From Brachionus manjavacas (lineage: Eukaryota > Rotifera > Eurotatoria > Ploima > Brachionidae), in the NCBI GenBank assembly GCA_019054805.1, contig JAHQIY010000008.1:729501-793500 (forward strand): a stretch of 64,000 nt of DNA, written 5' to 3'. Every line of letters begins with the position of its first letter. Position 1 is the stretch's first letter. Under the pieces are notes generated by a model. That model was not told the origin of the DNA, searched no databases, and was given only the letters and a program-made list of their open reading frames with translations. The position numbers and the translations under genes are program-made. This document shows positions 55,050 through 64,000 of the stretch, piece after piece.

Positions 55050-58000
55050 TATGGCAGCTGAAGGGAAATTACTAACCAGTCGTGGGTTTATTGACGGGAA
55101 ACCCATGAAAATTGCGTTTGATTGCGGCGCAACCGTCTCCATAATTTCAAACAAAATGATTGACAAACATGTAATAAAGACCATTCCGACGAACAAGAAA
55201 GTAAAAATAGCAGACAACTCTGTTCTAAAGATTGATAAAATGACCAAGAAAATAGAGGTAAACATAAGCGGACACATATGTTTTCTAGAATTCTGGGTGA
55301 TAGATAATCAAGAAAATGATGCACTACTTGGTTTGGATTGGTTTAACTTAACCGGTGCTGGAGTCTTTCCAAATCAAAATACAATTACATTCCCAAGCGA
55401 AACGATAATCTTAGATTCCGATATGAATGATGACGAGAGTTCAGAAGGTATTCTTACAACAGAAGGAATACATGACGAAAATATATTCGAAGAAGAATGG
55501 TCCTTAGATAAGGCAAGCGATAAGTTTGAATGTAAGCCAGAGCAAAAGCTCGACGTAGAGGAATTCGAATATTTCAAGATGGCAGTATACTCGATGAAAA
55601 AAATCTTTGCAATGGATGCCAAAGAACTGGGGATATGCAATGTTGATACTATTAAGATAATCACTACGGATGAAGAACCAATCTTCATCAGACCGTATAG
55701 AAAGTCACTTGCAGAACGCGAACACATAAAAAATGAAGTAACTAAAATGCTCGAAGCCGGTATCATCGAACAATCAACATCGCCTTGGAGCGCACCAGTG
55801 GTGCTGATGCCAAAGAAGGATGGCACGAAAAGATTCTGTATAGATTACAGAGAACTGAATAAAAAGACTAAAACCGAAAACTGGCCATTACTAAGGATTG
55901 AGGACATATTGGACAGACTAGGTGGTTCAACTTACTTTACCATGTTTGATCTGACCAGTGGATACTGGCAAATAGCAGTGCACTTAGAATCTAAGTGCAA
56001 GACTGGTTTCTCGACACCAGACGGACACTACCAATTCAAGAGATAATCTTTCGGACTAAGAAACGGACCAGCTCAGTTTTGCAAAATTATGCATCGTGTG
56101 TTAGGAGGAAGATCATACTGCGAAATTTATCTGGATGATATAATTGTTCATTCAAAAACAGCAAAGGAACATTTGGAACACATAAAGCTAGGAGCTGAAG
56201 CTCTTAAAAAGGCAGTTTTAGAAATAAAGCCTTCCAAATGTAGGTGGTTTGCCAAGAGAATCAAAGTCTTAGGGTATGTTATCACTGGTAAAACTGTCGA
56301 AATGGACCCTACTAAAGTTGAAGCGAAAAAAACGAGCACCACCTAAAAATTAAAACAGCTTCTTAGTTTCCTCGGAATTACAAACTACTACCGTAGGTTT
56401 GTCAAGGATTATGCAAATATCGCACAACCATTGTTCAAACTTCTTAAACTAGACGTTAGATTTGAATGGTTAGAAGCGCAAAATAAAGCTTTTAATACAT
56501 TAAAGGAAGCCTTAATTTCGTACCCTATTCTTAGACAACCAAACTTCAAAAGAAGCTTTATAATTCACTCAGATGCATCTTGCATTGCTATCGGAGCTAT
56601 TCTAGCACAGGTAGACGAGTTTGGAATGGAATATGTTGTGTGCTATGCTTCAAGACTTCTGACAAAACACGAAGTGAACTACACAATCACTGAGAAGGAA
56701 TGTCTCTCAGTTGTATTTGGATTTATAGAGTTTCGAATATACATATATGGTACAATTGTTGAAGTAGTCACGGATCATGTTGCGTTAAAATGGTTAATGA
56801 GTATAAAAAATCCTACGGCTAGATTGGCGAGATGGGCCATCATGTTACAAGATTACGACATAAAAATAACACATCGCAAAGGAACAGCTCATGGCAACGC
56901 CGATGCGATAAGTAGACCTGTGTTAATGTTAACTGAGTCTTCAGAAAATAAGGCTGACACAGAAGCCAATGTATCCTCAAGGCATCTAGATGTGTATGAG
57001 GATAGTGCACTATTACATATGTTAAAAATGAATAAACTCCCTTCAGGATTACCTAGGAAACAAGTAAAAAGAGTTACAAAATTGGCAAATATCTACTCCT
57101 ACGAGCCAATATCAGATAAAATATTTCATAGAAACACGAAAGGTGAGGTAGTGTACGTTCCGAAACCCGAAGTCAGAGAGAATCTTATAAGAGATGCTCA
57201 TTTATTAGGGCATTTTCAGGCGGAAACCACTTATAATAGATTGAAAAAGGATTATTACTGGCTAAAAATGTGGGACGATGTAATTAAGTTTGTAAACAAA
57301 TGCGAACCTTGTAAACGTAACCATCTAGCTATCCCAAAAGAACACTGTGCTAAGGCGACAGCGATCCAAGGGATTTTTGATAGGATTGGAATCGACTTAG
57401 GGCTACCAGTAACTGCTGAAGGGTACGCAGGAATTATTGTCATTATTGTATACCTGTCTAAACACGCGTTTGCAGAACCTATTAAAAGTAAAGAAGCGAA
57501 TGAGATAGCGAGTATACTGTGGAAATATATTTGTATCTTTGGTCCAAGTAGAGTTGTTACTTCTGATCAAGGGACTGAATTTAATAACTCAGTAATGGAC
57601 GAACTTCTACGACAAGTTGGAGCGGAACATGCAATTACGTCAGCATAGCATCCACGAACAAATGGCCAAACAGAAAGATTAAATAGAGAAATAATTACCT
57701 GTCTACGCAAACACTGCTGTGACAATCCGGAAGACTGGCCAAAATGGATTCCGTATGTTCTTTTATCGTTCAACACTAGAATACACTCTACCGCTAAATA
57801 TTCACCATTTGAACTGACATTCGGTCGAAAAATGAACAATTTCAGTGATTGGTCAGCCACGGACGAAACTTTGTCAGAAAATGCAATTTGTTCTAGGGCG
57901 GCAGACTTAAAAAAGTTAAGTGACATAGACCGAACCAAAGCTCTTGAGAATATTGGCAAAGGTAGGGAAAAACAAATGAAGGCACAAAACAAGGCTCACA

Positions 58001-58280
58001 CAATTCAAACTGAAACCTTACCATTGGGCACCAATGTTTGGATAAAAATTATGGGCTTACATGATAAACTTCATCCTAAATATCAAGGTCCTTTTAAAAT
58101 CATCAAAATTACTAAAAATCAAAATTATATTGTCAAAGACCAGTTCGGCCAAAGACTTAAAGACACATTCCCACTACAACGCTTAAAGGTGGATAAGACA
58201 CTATTGAACCCGGGGGATGAGTCAAATGTTTACAAAGTGGAAAAGGTAATCGATCATAGACTAAGTAAAAACAAAAAGTA
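55050..58280 (+). pseudogene. pol region of the Ty3-type element
   Basis: Protease, reverse transcriptase (with the YLDD catalytic site), RNase H and integrase follow in Ty3 order. The integrase region carries an HHCC-type head and a DDE-type core. Fossil part of the element at 53302-59510, interrupted by a few breaks. Confidence 0.88.
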
Positions 58281-58299
58281 CGAATTTTATGTAAAATGG

Positions 58300-59500
58300 T
58301 CTGTAATATGGTTTCTTCTTATCAGTCTCGCAGGTTGTTTTGAAATAAAAGGTAGCTTCTCTGTATGTAATACTCCTACATGGGAAACTAGAGATAAATA
58401 CACAACATTAAACTTAGACGAAAAATGTCATCCGCATCATGTTAACAAAAGAATATGGATTAGAAAAGACTTAAAATTTATGAGAATCACTCCGTTGGTA
58501 CGGCAAAGCTTAACAATTGACGGAACTGGCTATGAGTGTTTAATCGTAGAAACATTCACTGAAACATTTAAAAACTTTTTTGGTGCTGAATCTAAGGATG
58601 AACAAATAGTTATTAGAAAAATGTCTAAAGAAGAATGTTTTATAATGGAATTTACTAAAAAATGCCTTGGCAATGTATATGAAAAGACAACCGATGTTTT
58701 TTTTCTAAACCGGCACACCCTTCGTACCATTGGCTTAAGACCTCTTATGCGTACGGGCTTGCATGCTCATTGAGGTATGTTAATTTACAAAGTGAAAACT
58801 CGAAAATATACAACTGTGGTATCGAAGATTTGGAATGTAAAACTGAAAATTCGATATATATCTGGAATAAGACAATAATCAACAAATGTCCCTTTAGGAG
58901 ACTGGATTCAATGTCACTAAACTTTGTTTAAATAAATTGAGGTATTTAAAAATTATGTCACTTGTCGAAGATAATTTTGACATTATAAAAGACACAGATC
59001 ATGACATAATAACTTACTCGAGATATGGTAATGTCTATGTTCCTGTTTGTACTGTTATTGAAAAAATAACAATCGAAAATAATGCTGATTGCTATAAAGA
59101 TCCTAAAGTTAAATTTCAAATAAACGGTACTGAGTCGTACGGACATCTAACGCAATCTAGTATTATTAGGAAAGAGTCAAAATTAATCAGTTGTGATGAT
59201 CGAACGTACTGGATACGTAATATATTAGATAAAAACATTAGTATAAGGATTTTTCTCTTCAAAAATGAGCTAATTTTATCACTCATAAAGGACTATGAGG
59301 ATGTTTTTGTTGAGAGCTCAAGAGAACCTGAAAAAAAGTCTCCCTTAGCAATTTTTGTCCATGAATTTCCACGGGAGTGGCTAACAACAGCTCTCTTAAT
59401 ATTCCCATTTTACTATATGTTATTTAAATTTTGTGAACCCAATTTTGTAATACCTTATATCTGTTTCACTTTCTTTCTTTTAATATATGAACAATAGCTA
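58300..59500 (+). pseudogene. env-like region of the Ty3-type element
   Basis: Beyond the integrase is more than 1 kb of further coding-like sequence, cysteine-containing and with a hydrophobic start and a hydrophobic C-terminal segment, as expected for an envelope-type protein. I could not match it to a known env class. Fossil, broken. Confidence 0.55.
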
Positions 59501-59519
59501 AAGGAGTTTCATTACTCAA

Positions 59520-60105
59520 AGTCTATTTAAATAATAAATAAACAATAAAAAAAAAAAACATTTTTATCATTCGGTAATAAATTCACTTAGAAAAATTTTA
59601 AAGGAACAGATTTCTGATAACCAAATTAAACTTTGATAAGTAAGCTTATTTTAAAATCGATGAAAATTAGAATCCTCCGATATTTTAGCTAATGATGAAA
59701 TTGCCAATAATTAAGAACGGTTTTGGAAAGAATCGGTTTTGAATTTTTAAGTAAATACAGAGAAAATTCTATACCAATTTTTTTTTTCGAATAATTAAAA
59801 GATCAATTCCGTTTACTTAAAAAAAATTTAAATTTAAAATTCAAGTTATTGCTTAAAAAATTCCAAAGAAAAATAAAAATAAATCCGAAATGGATCAATG
59901 AAAACGAATAATTTCAGAGAATCTGATTTTTAAATAAAAAAGACACCCTTCATCACATCCTTAACTACTCACAGCCAAAAGTAAGTCCTTACCACTTTTA
60001 TAAATAAAAGATTATTGCATGAAGTAACTCTAGAACTCAATGTCCATCCTTTTCGTAAATTCTGCTTAAGCACACTTTGATATTATTAAAAGCATTTTAC
60101 TATTT
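59520..60105. other. AT-rich stretch after the LTR element
   Basis: An A-run at 59549-59560 follows the element closely. No second LTR, gene or other repeat recognised. Confidence 0.5.
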
Positions 60106-60109
60106 TTAA

Positions 60110-60300
60110 GAATTTTAGGGGTAAAATGTAAATAATTTTACATTTTGGTATCTTTTAAACAGTATTGCTTTAATTTCTTGTATTTACATAATTTTTCGTG
60201 AAATTCCGTAAGTTTACGTAATTTTACATGAAACTACGTAAAATTGTTTTCAGAATTGCAAAATTACCAAAGTAAAAAAAAGTAAATTTACCGGATTTGG
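60110..60300. repeat. TTACG-rich repeat, third copy
   Basis: Phrases such as TTTACGTAATTTTACATG and AAACTACGTAAAATT, comparable to 34300-34520 and 42330-42448. Confidence 0.4.
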
Positions 60301-60639
60301 CAGTCAAAGATTTCCAAAATCTTTTACGAAAGAAAAATGCCAAAATTAAATGAATCATTTAAAAAGGGTTTTTATTATTATTATTTTCAATTTAATCTTT
60401 AAAAAAAATAATATAAATTAAGGTAATTAAAGTGGTTATATAAAAATATGAACATTAGTCGACGCATTGAATTATATTGGGATGTGTATAATTCAACATT
60501 TTTTAATTTTGAGTTATTGTTAATTGTTTAAAATTTACTTTTTTAAATTTGTACAAAATCTACTTTTTTTTACTAATTCATAAAAAATTAGTAAAAAATT
60601 AGTAAATAATTCTAAAAAAATAAATAATTAATTCTTTAT

Positions 60640-60860
60640 CATTTTGAAATTTAAATCACATGACTATAGTTATACAACTAATTATTTAGAAAAAATAAGA
60701 TCCAGAATACAATTTTTTTCAAAGTTTTTTTTCAAAATTTTTACACAATTTACATTAGACTTGCATTTCTATTCTTCTAAACAAGCCCTAAAAATTGGTT
60801 TTTCACAAAAGCTACAAATGATATTTGTTTTATTTTCTTTGCATAAACAAACTTAAAAAA
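60640..60860. repeat. Segment shared with IFT122 intron 4 (18365-18480)
   Basis: TATAGTTATACAACTAATTA, TTATTTAGAAAAAATAAG, TTCTTCTAAACAAG and AAAAGCTACAAATGA match in order. An open 70-codon frame on the plus strand here is of low complexity and I do not support it as a gene. Confidence 0.5.
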
Positions 60861-60905
60861 TTTTTTTCTTGGGTCTTTCTTGGATTTTTTTGACAAAACT
60901 GGAGT

Positions 60906-61127
60906 TTATAATTTGCTCATATTACACGAGATGGTGTATTTGTAGTAACTGGTGTGGCAGGAACTGTATTTTTTTCTAAATTTGGATTTAAAAGTTCAAA
61001 TAATTCTTCCATAAGTCAAGTTAAAATGAAACTATTAGCTGAACTTGGTGTTTATTCTGATTGTCTCACTGTCTTTCAATCGGTGCGATCAAAATTTAAA
61101 ATCAATCACAAATATAATATTCGATAA
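60906..61127 (+). other. Open frame of about 73 codons without a start
   Basis: Reads FAHITRDGVFVVTGVAGTVF, then ISQVKMKLLAELGVYSDCLT up to a stop at 61125-61127. It has balanced amino-acid composition but no ATG before the middle and no recognised family. It could be an exon or a transposon scrap. Confidence 0.25.
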
Positions 61128-61214
61128 AACCAATACTGAATTTCATCTTTTACATTTTATATTACTTTTTAAATTTTTATATCTAATAAATAAATGATCT
61201 TTGAATGATCGTGT

Positions 61215-61410
61215 TAAAAACCTGTATACCCAAGTTGTTTGTGTGCAAGCAGAGGGTCAAAGATTCGAACCCAGCTAAGTGAGATTTTTTTCTAATATAT
61301 ATGCAGTAAGGGACACATTTTTAGACATCTCTCATCATAAAAAAGGGGCACTTATTTCGACTGTGTAATAATTGCGTTGTAGAATACCGAATAGATGCAG
61401 TAACCTTTGT
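61215..61410 (+). mobile_element. tRNA-derived SINE
   Basis: A-box-like TACCCAAGTTG (61227-61237) and B box GATTCGAACCC (61262-61272). GTGCAAGCAGAGG just before the B box and GGGACA further on are shared with the SINE at 27490-27655, so these are one family. Confidence 0.6.
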
Positions 61411-61839
61411 GTCAGATCGGAGCTATTATCCTAATAATTTAAATTGTTATCAAAATTATTAAAAATGTTCAGTTGGTGGGTTCATTTTTAAAATAAGGTA
61501 AATTGTCAAGCTTTTGAAATTTCAAAAAATTAAGATTACACTTTTTTCTTTAGAAATCTATTTTTCTTTAAAAAAAGTCATCATTCAATTATTTGACTTG
61601 TTAGCTTTTATTCAAAGTTATTTAATTTTGAGCCCAAGTAAAAACTTAAAATACAAATGTTCACACAAAAAAAAATAAAAGCCATTTATTAAAAATTAGT
61701 TTTCAATTTTTTTTTTCATTAAAATTTAAAACTTTTCCTTTTAGAAAATTTTTCAAAAAACAAATAACCACATTGACTTGATTTTTTTTAAAAGCTAACT
61801 CATAAATTTGACTTAAAGACTTAGTCACATGACTCTAAT

Positions 61840-62110
61840 TCAATTAAAGATCTTTCAAGAAAATTAAAGACTCTAGTTTTAATTAGTGGCTCAAATAGCT
61901 TGCCATAAAAACTTGTAATATTGGTCAGTAATTAGATTGTTCTTGAGATAAAGAGGATTTCTAAGGAAGCATAGCTCAGGCACTTTTCTTTTTTCAACAT
62001 TTTCATCAAAAGATGTAGAATATCAACGAGAGAGCCTTGAGGTAAAATTTTCAGCATGCAGTTATAGATTTGGTCCTTTTTTGATCAATTTTTTTACATT
62101 CTAAAATAAT
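61840..62110 (-). mobile_element. LINE reverse transcriptase N-terminal fragment
   Basis: The minus strand reads DQIYNCMLKILPQGSLVDIL, then (after frame noise) TNITSFYGKLFEPLIKTRVF and NFLERSLIE, corresponding to the DQIHNLMLKNLP and NYRPISLTS-GKLFE-x2-I parts of family A RT. Only this short part is left. Confidence 0.65.
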
Positions 62111-62373
62111 TTTAATCAAAGTGGTGATTGTTCATTTAATTTTTTTGAAAACAATTAGAAAACTTTCTCTCTTTTTGCAAAAGAAAAATCAAAAAAAAAA
62201 CTTTTAAAAGACTAAAATATGAAGAAAATTTAAATAGATGCCAAACTTTTTTAAAAAAGTTCAAAAAAAAAACTTACAGATCTTTTTTGATAAAAAATTT
62301 AAAATTTATTAAAACAAAATACTAAAAATATGATTAAAACAAAGAAAGTAAGGATCAAGTTCACCACAGCCTT

Positions 62374-62571
62374 TCAATTTTTTTTCGACTTGGTTATTTT
62401 CAACAGTTTAAGCTTTTTGAGTAAATCGTTTGATAACTTGATACCATCTTCGGTCTCTTCGTAAATAATTTCTGCATTCAAATGGAATTTTCTTATTTTT
62501 AATTTGAATTGATCGCGTTGACCAACTAGTGTCGACTTGGTAATTTGCTTTTCTTGAAATTTGCTTGCCAT
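62374..62571 (-). CDS. Small unrecognised ORF, 65 residues
   Basis: MASKFQEKQITKSTLVGQRD at the start, LRRD-free and lysine-rich, ending LLKKLKLLKITKSKKN. The frame has sensible codon use in an AT-rich setting, but there is no homology I recognise, no clear polyadenylation signal and no neighbours. It may be an exon of a larger gene or chance. Confidence 0.25.
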   Translation of the reverse strand: MASKFQEKQITKSTLVGQRDQFKLKIRKFHLNAEIIYEETEDGIKLSNDLLKKLKLLKITKSKKN

Positions 62572-62599
62572 TTAAACAAAATGTGAAAAATTCAAACAA

Positions 62600-64000
62600 A
62601 TAATATTATAATTCATACTTGAAGACAAATTGATAGCTTTTTGCATATAATTAGGTATAAATTTTAAATAATTGCGTTGCTTTTCTACTAACTCATTGAG
62701 ATTTACAGTCAGGTTTATTTTCATTGTCAATTCCCATTTTAAAATGAATTTTTTTTTGTCCGACTTTAATTTATCTGTCTGAATCAGCTTCTATTTTGAT
62801 ATTAATCACTTGATGAAAAATTTTTGGATCTTTAAATTAACTTTTTATTTTAAAACTAATTCCTAATATTTATGCTAAATATAAAGTTGCAAATCACAAA
62901 ATATCTTGAATCCAATTTAGTAAAATTCGGAACAGAATTATTCATTAATAACCGAAAGCTGGAAAAGAGAGATATTTATTAAAGGAGAATATTGGTTCTA
63001 CAGTCAGTTCTAATCTCAGCTTAAATACTTAAGCTAAATAAAAAAAATTCTAAAAAGGTCTAAAATGTTTTTTTCAATTTCAAGGTTAATCAACAGGCTA
63101 GTGCCCATGCCTCATGCGACCGATTAACACTTCATTTATTTAAATTCATTATTAATAAAAATATAAAATGTTAAAATAAAATTACATAAAATTTGATTAG
63201 ATTTTTTGATTTAATAGTCATTTGAAAAAATTTAACAACAAGCTATTTAAGTTAAATAATTCAAATTTAGAAACAAAATCTGTGTAAATTAAATTTATAA
63301 TAGGTAATTGAAAACTAAAAGTCATTTTTTTGTTTGTAAAATATATATTGATGGGAATATCTGGTAAGTTTTATCAGTAGAAAAAAAGTGAATTAACCAG
63401 ATTTTTCGCAAAAAACTCTTTAAAAATTAAAATTTTTAAGTCAGCACTTTAAAATAAATTTTTTCTCAAAAGACGGGTTATTTTTTAGAAAATTCAAACT
63501 GACCATCAAATCCGAAATAGAAATTGATAACGAAGTATTAAGCTTTTAAAGAAGACAGTTTTATGAATGATAAAAATAAATTGTAATCCAGATAAATGAA
63601 GACTGGTCAAAATTAATAAAAATTCAACCCAGAAATTTCTTTTTTTAAATAGCATTGTGAATTTACATTCAAATATTCCAATACAAAATTTAAATTCTTA
63701 TTAAAAATATGGATCTTGTACTCCAGATTTTCCTGTAAGCTTTATTAGGTGAATCATAAGATATTTTATTTAACAGTCCAATTTAAAGAACAAATTTAAA
63801 TAAAAATTTGCCAATATATTGATTATTTTTAATTAAATTGTATGCTAATTTAGAATTGAAAAATAGATTCTAATATAAAAAAATCATAGTGACAAAAAAT
63901 AATTAAATCCCAACAAATTGATAATTAGAAAATTAATTTCCCTGTATAAAAATTAATTTATATTTGTTTAATTTAGTGAAACATATTTTGTTTTATGTTG
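62600..64000. other. AT-rich end of the window
   Basis: No gene recognised. A possible LINE 3' end class with CAGGCTAGTGCCCATGCCTC and a TTTATTTAAATT run lies at 63090-63140 in minus orientation; the rest is featureless to me. Confidence 0.4.

Larger units (their letters stand above)
53302..59510 (+). mobile_element. Ty3-type LTR retroelement with env-like region, broken, 3' LTR not seen
   Basis: A fossil of about 6.2 kb. The 5' LTR (53302-53620) is followed by a tRNA-type primer site with TGGTAGCAGCG at 53624. Parts in order: gag region about 53.7-54.95 kb; aspartic protease about 55.05-55.35; reverse transcriptase about 55.6-56.4; RNase H about 56.5-56.9; integrase with a zinc-binding head about 57.15-58.25; and an env-like region about 58.3-59.5 ending in a strongly hydrophobic segment. 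The pol order (protease, RT, RNase H, integrase) is that of Ty3 elements. I count roughly four to six breaks. A purine-rich AAAGGAG lies just beyond the env-like region but no second LTR follows, so the 3' end looks lost. Coding similarity is still easy to read, so it is probably not old. Confidence 0.9.

Noticed and set aside
53302-59510. An intact, active endogenous retrovirus-like element
   Set aside because: Several breaks interrupt the coding regions and no 3' LTR is seen; it is treated as a fossil.
60644-60856. 70-codon plus ORF as a gene
   Set aside because: Low-complexity Phe/Lys/Ser translation within a dispersed repeat that also occurs at 18.4 kb without an open frame.

Overview
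This is an AT-rich stretch of an animal nuclear genome. The three host genes that can be identified with confidence are all eukaryotic, have GT-AG introns (some only about 50-60 bp) and encode conserved animal proteins. They are the translocon-associated protein gamma subunit (SSR3/TRAPG, present twice), the ciliary transport protein IFT122, and the RNA polymerase III factor BRF1. Very low GC, very short introns beside transposon-filled long ones, LINE families with simple-sequence 3' tails and Ty3-type elements would suit a small aquatic invertebrate such as a rotifer, but that is inference; no species marker was recognised.

Layout. 0-15 kb: two arms of about 2.3 kb (162-2494 and 12692-15016) form a large inverted duplication. 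Each arm carries a complete four-exon SSR3 gene and the same nest of small inverted-repeat elements. The roughly 10 kb between the arms holds a LINE (2.98-5.87 kb), a decayed gene with a PHD-like finger (5.9-6.6 kb), and a second, GC-richer LINE (8.5-11.7 kb) that sits inside a small inverted-repeat element. 16.5-31.7 kb: IFT122 on the plus strand can be followed through 13 exons with matching phases, 1199 codons plus stop. Its three long introns are packed with transposon remains (LINEs, Mutator-like elements, a tRNA-derived SINE, foldback elements). 32-44 kb: a transposon graveyard. It contains a LINE split by a hAT-like MITE with an 8-bp target duplication, more LINE fragments, a solo LTR, a Tigger-like end and a Merlin-type transposase remnant. 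It also contains two unrecognised protein-coding candidates: a coiled-coil protein at 36.6-38.1 kb and an R3H plus C2H2 protein at 41.4-42.0 kb. 44.6-51.5 kb: BRF1 on the minus strand, in two recognised exons separated by a 5 kb intron that holds a Merlin-like element; its last exon was not found. 51.5-53.3 kb: a tRNA-like SINE and a foldback element. 53.3-59.5 kb: a broken Ty3-type LTR element with gag, pol and an env-like region. 59.5-64 kb: AT-rich sequence with a SINE, LINE scraps and one small unrecognised ORF.

The host genes are not functionally linked: SSR3 acts at the ER translocon, IFT122 in the cilium, and BRF1 in Pol III initiation. What ties the window together is structural. Mobile-element families recur across it and shape the inverted duplication, the intron sizes and the gaps. 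Unless an entry says otherwise, coding calls come from reading the translations against remembered family sequences, not from a database search.
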